Source of the DNA: Phycisphaerales bacterium
GTDB taxonomy: Bacteria > Planctomycetota > Phycisphaerae > Phycisphaerales > UBA1924
Reading direction: 5' to 3'
NCBI GenBank assembly: GCA_020054055.1
Contig: JAGVLZ010000243.1
Coordinates: 1 to 6,744, forward strand
DNA length: 6,744 nucleotides
The position numbers were made by a program, and so were the translations under genes. The notes beneath the pieces were generated by a model. That model did not search any database. It saw only the letters and a program-made list of their open reading frames with translations, and had not been told where the DNA came from. Below, in pieces: positions 5,207-6,744 of the stretch (the stretch's first letter is position 1; each line of letters begins with the position of its first letter).

Positions 5207-6744
5207 ATGATGCCGCGAAGCACGCCGGTCATCCCCACTCCTCTTGAATCCTCATTCGATACGGATAGTGCCCGCATTCTGGGCCCGATCGCGTACCGCG
5301 GCCCGCACGCCGCGCTCGCCGAGCGCCTCCTGAGGAAGCCCCTGGCTTCCGCCGGGATTGAATGGTGCGCCGACGGCACGGCCGACTCCGCGCTGATCGA
5401 CGACCGGACGCTCGGAGTGGATTGCCCTCCGACCGGCTACGCCATCAGCATCGCGCACGCGGCGGAGCCCTCCGTCCTGATTCAGGGCGCCACGCGCGAG
5501 GACGCCCGCCACGCGCTCGTCACGCTTGCTCAACTCGCAAAAAGCTTCGGCCGCGAACTTCCCCGATCGCGCATCACCGATCGCGCCGCCATGCCCACGC
5601 GCGGCGTCATGCTCGACATCTCCCGCGACAAAGTCCCGACCATGGCCTCGCTCCGCGCGCTCATCGACCAGATGGAGATGCTGAAACTCAATCATCTCCA
5701 GTTGTACACCGAGCACACCTTCGCCTACGCGGGGCACGAAGAAATCTGGCGCGACTCATCGCCGATGACCCCCGATGAAGCCCGCGAACTCGACGCCTAT
5801 TGCCGCGAGCGCGGCGTCGAACTCGCCGCCAATCAGAACTGCCTCGGCCACCTGCACCGCTGGCTCAAACTGCCGCGCTACGCACCCCTTGCCGAGATCC
5901 CGCCCGACGTCAACGAGTGGACCTTCGAGGCCGACGACGGCCGCGCGTTCACGAAACACGGCCCGCACTCGCTCAATCCCACCGACCCGCGCTCGCTTCG
6001 GCTCATCGAAGACCTGCTGGATCAACTGCTTCCATGCTTCTCCTCGCCCCTGGTCAACATCGGCTGCGATAAAGCCTTCGACGTCGGGCAGGGGCGCTCG
6101 CGCGACGCCGTGCAGCAGCGCGGCCGCGCTGCCGTCTACTTCGCCTGGCTCCGCGCGGTCGATGCGATCGTGAAGCGCCACGGCAAGCGCTCCATGTTCT
6201 GGGCCGACATCGCGCTCAGGCATCCCGAGGCACTGGAGCAGATTCCGACCGGCGCGATCCCGCTCGTGTGGGGCTACGAAGCGGACGCGCCCTTCGCCCA
6301 ATCGCTCGAACGCTTCACCCCATCACCCCATCACCCCATCACCCCAGCACCGTCTCAGCCCATCTTCTGCCCCGGCACCAGTTCCTGGCTCAGCATCACC
6401 GGCCGCACGCTCACCCGCCGATCGAACATCGACTCCGCGGCGCGATCCGCCGCGCACGCGCAATCGGGCCTGCTCGTCTGCGACTGGGGCGACCGCGGGC
6501 ACCGTCAGCATTGGCCCATTGCGCTGCACTCCATCGCCTACGCCGCTCACCAGGCATGGACAGGCGGTGACCCGGCGCGCCCATTCGATCCACGCGCCGC
6601 GGCAACTCATCTTGATGGCAAGGACGCCGCCGAGCTCGGCCCGTGGCTCGATGAACTCGGTGAAGCGGACGCCGACCTCTCCACGGGCCTGCGCAACACG
6701 AACGCGCTCTTCACCGAACTCCATCGCCCGCTCCGCGAACCGCC
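5207..6744 (+). CDS. GH20 beta-N-acetylhexosaminidase-like protein with altered catalytic pair (3' partial)
   Basis: GH20 enzymes remove terminal N-acetylhexosamines by substrate-assisted catalysis with an Asp-Glu pair. The frame is open without a stop for 512 codons and leaves the window. Residues about 75-122 (GYAISI, SVLIQGATREDARHALVTLAQL) resemble the GH20b domain before the barrel. The TIM barrel follows: RGVMLDISRDKVP (132-144), LNHLQLYTEHTFAY (161-174), ANQNCLGHLHRWLKLPRY (208-225), VNIGCDKAFDVGQGRSRD (283-300), FWADI (331-335), WGYEAD (355-360), CPGTSSW (388-394) and CDWGDRGH (425-432). The pair normally reads D-E but here is D288-K289 (codons GAT AAA at 6068-6073), so classical hydrolysis is doubtful. 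Residues 370-380 are encoded by a tandem repeat. No signal peptide is visible, so it looks cytoplasmic. ATG 5207 (or ATG 5210) follows GAGGG at 5197-5201. It lies 37 nt after folC and may be co-transcribed with it. It could be an active divergent enzyme, a pseudoenzyme or a decaying gene. Confidence 0.82.
   Translation, partial: MMPRSTPVIPTPLESSFDTDSARILGPIAYRGPHAALAERLLRKPLASAGIEWCADGTADSALIDDRTLGVDCPPTGYAISIAHAAEPSVLIQGATREDARHALVTLAQLAKSFGRELPRSRITDRAAMPTRGVMLDISRDKVPTMASLRALIDQMEMLKLNHLQLYTEHTFAYAGHEEIWRDSSPMTPDEARELDAYCRERGVELAANQNCLGHLHRWLKLPRYAPLAEIPPDVNEWTFEADDGRAFTKHGPHSLNPTDPRSLRLIEDLLDQLLPCFSSPLVNIGCDKAFDVGQGRSRDAVQQRGRAAVYFAWLRAVDAIVKRHGKRSMFWADIALRHPEALEQIPTGAIPLVWGYEADAPFAQSLERFTPSPHHPITPAPSQPIFCPGTSSWLSITGRTLTRRSNIDSAARSAAHAQSGLLVCDWGDRGHRQHWPIALHSIAYAAHQAWTGGDPARPFDPRAAATHLDGKDAAELGPWLDELGEADADLSTGLRNTNALFTELHRPLREP
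6315..6346. repeat. Tandem octanucleotide repeat (TCACCCCA) x4 inside the GH20-like gene
   Basis: Four perfect, adjacent copies of an 8-bp unit lie in the coding sequence. They encode the low-complexity segment FTPSPHHPITPA between the WGYEAD and CPGTSSW motifs. Because 8 is not a multiple of 3, gain or loss of one unit changes the reading frame; losing one leads to TGA at 6568-6570. The minus strand reads TGGGGTGA x4, giving four runs of four G separated by 4-nt loops, which matches the canonical G-quadruplex pattern. Confidence 0.95.

Noticed and set aside
3661..5379. 572-codon open frame on the minus strand, antisense to folC and the start of the GH20-like gene
   Set aside because: It is a shadow of folC in GC-rich DNA: the composition is skewed to Asp, Glu, Val, Leu, Gly, Arg and His, no motif is recognisable, and it lies opposite an unmistakable conserved gene.
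5591..6744. Starting the GH20-like gene at ATG 5591 or 5609
   Set aside because: The upstream in-frame sequence encodes a recognisable GH20b-like domain, and ATG 5207 has a well-spaced GAGGG.

Overview
The window comes from a GC-rich, flagellated, diderm-type bacterium. FlgA and FlgH build P-rings and L-rings, which only exist in an envelope with an outer membrane. Codon third positions are dominated by C and G, and several starts lack a strong Shine-Dalgarno. These traits, the style of the GH20 protein and a 19-base motif at 5183-5201 that resembles a dispersed planctomycete repeat (from memory, not searched) make Planctomycetota, perhaps Phycisphaerae, my best guess. The assignment is tentative. 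I see no tRNA, rRNA, CRISPR array, transposase or phage gene.

Layout. Positions 1-1696 (+) carry the 3' part of flgA and a complete flgH, which overlap at the stop/start junction. Nine bases later, convergent on the minus strand, lies a Tat-exported metallo-beta-lactamase-fold hydrolase (1706-2716). A 58-base divergent spacer separates it from pdxJ (2775-3521, +; vitamin B6 synthesis). A 118-base AT-rich spacer with a 7-bp inverted repeat follows. Then comes folC (3640-5169, +; folate synthesis and polyglutamylation), which has an unusual lysine/alanine-rich N-terminal tail. After 37 bases, a family-20 glycoside hydrolase-like gene (5207 to the window end, +) runs off the edge. Its whole reading frame was traced codon by codon and has no stop.

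How the genes relate. flgA and flgH are a real functional pair: a P-ring chaperone and the L-ring subunit. pdxJ and folC are housekeeping cofactor genes with no obvious link to flagella. folC and the GH20 gene may share a transcript. The MBL hydrolase looks like an independent unit.

I do not find a convincing new multi-gene system. The most unusual material is in the GH20-like gene. Its catalytic Asp-Glu pair reads Asp-Lys, one base from the expected codon. Its coding sequence also contains four perfect tandem copies of an 8-bp unit, which could both frameshift the gene by slippage and form a G-quadruplex on the opposite strand. The basic tail of FolC, a FlgH without a usable lipobox and the AT-rich island before folC also deserve a look.
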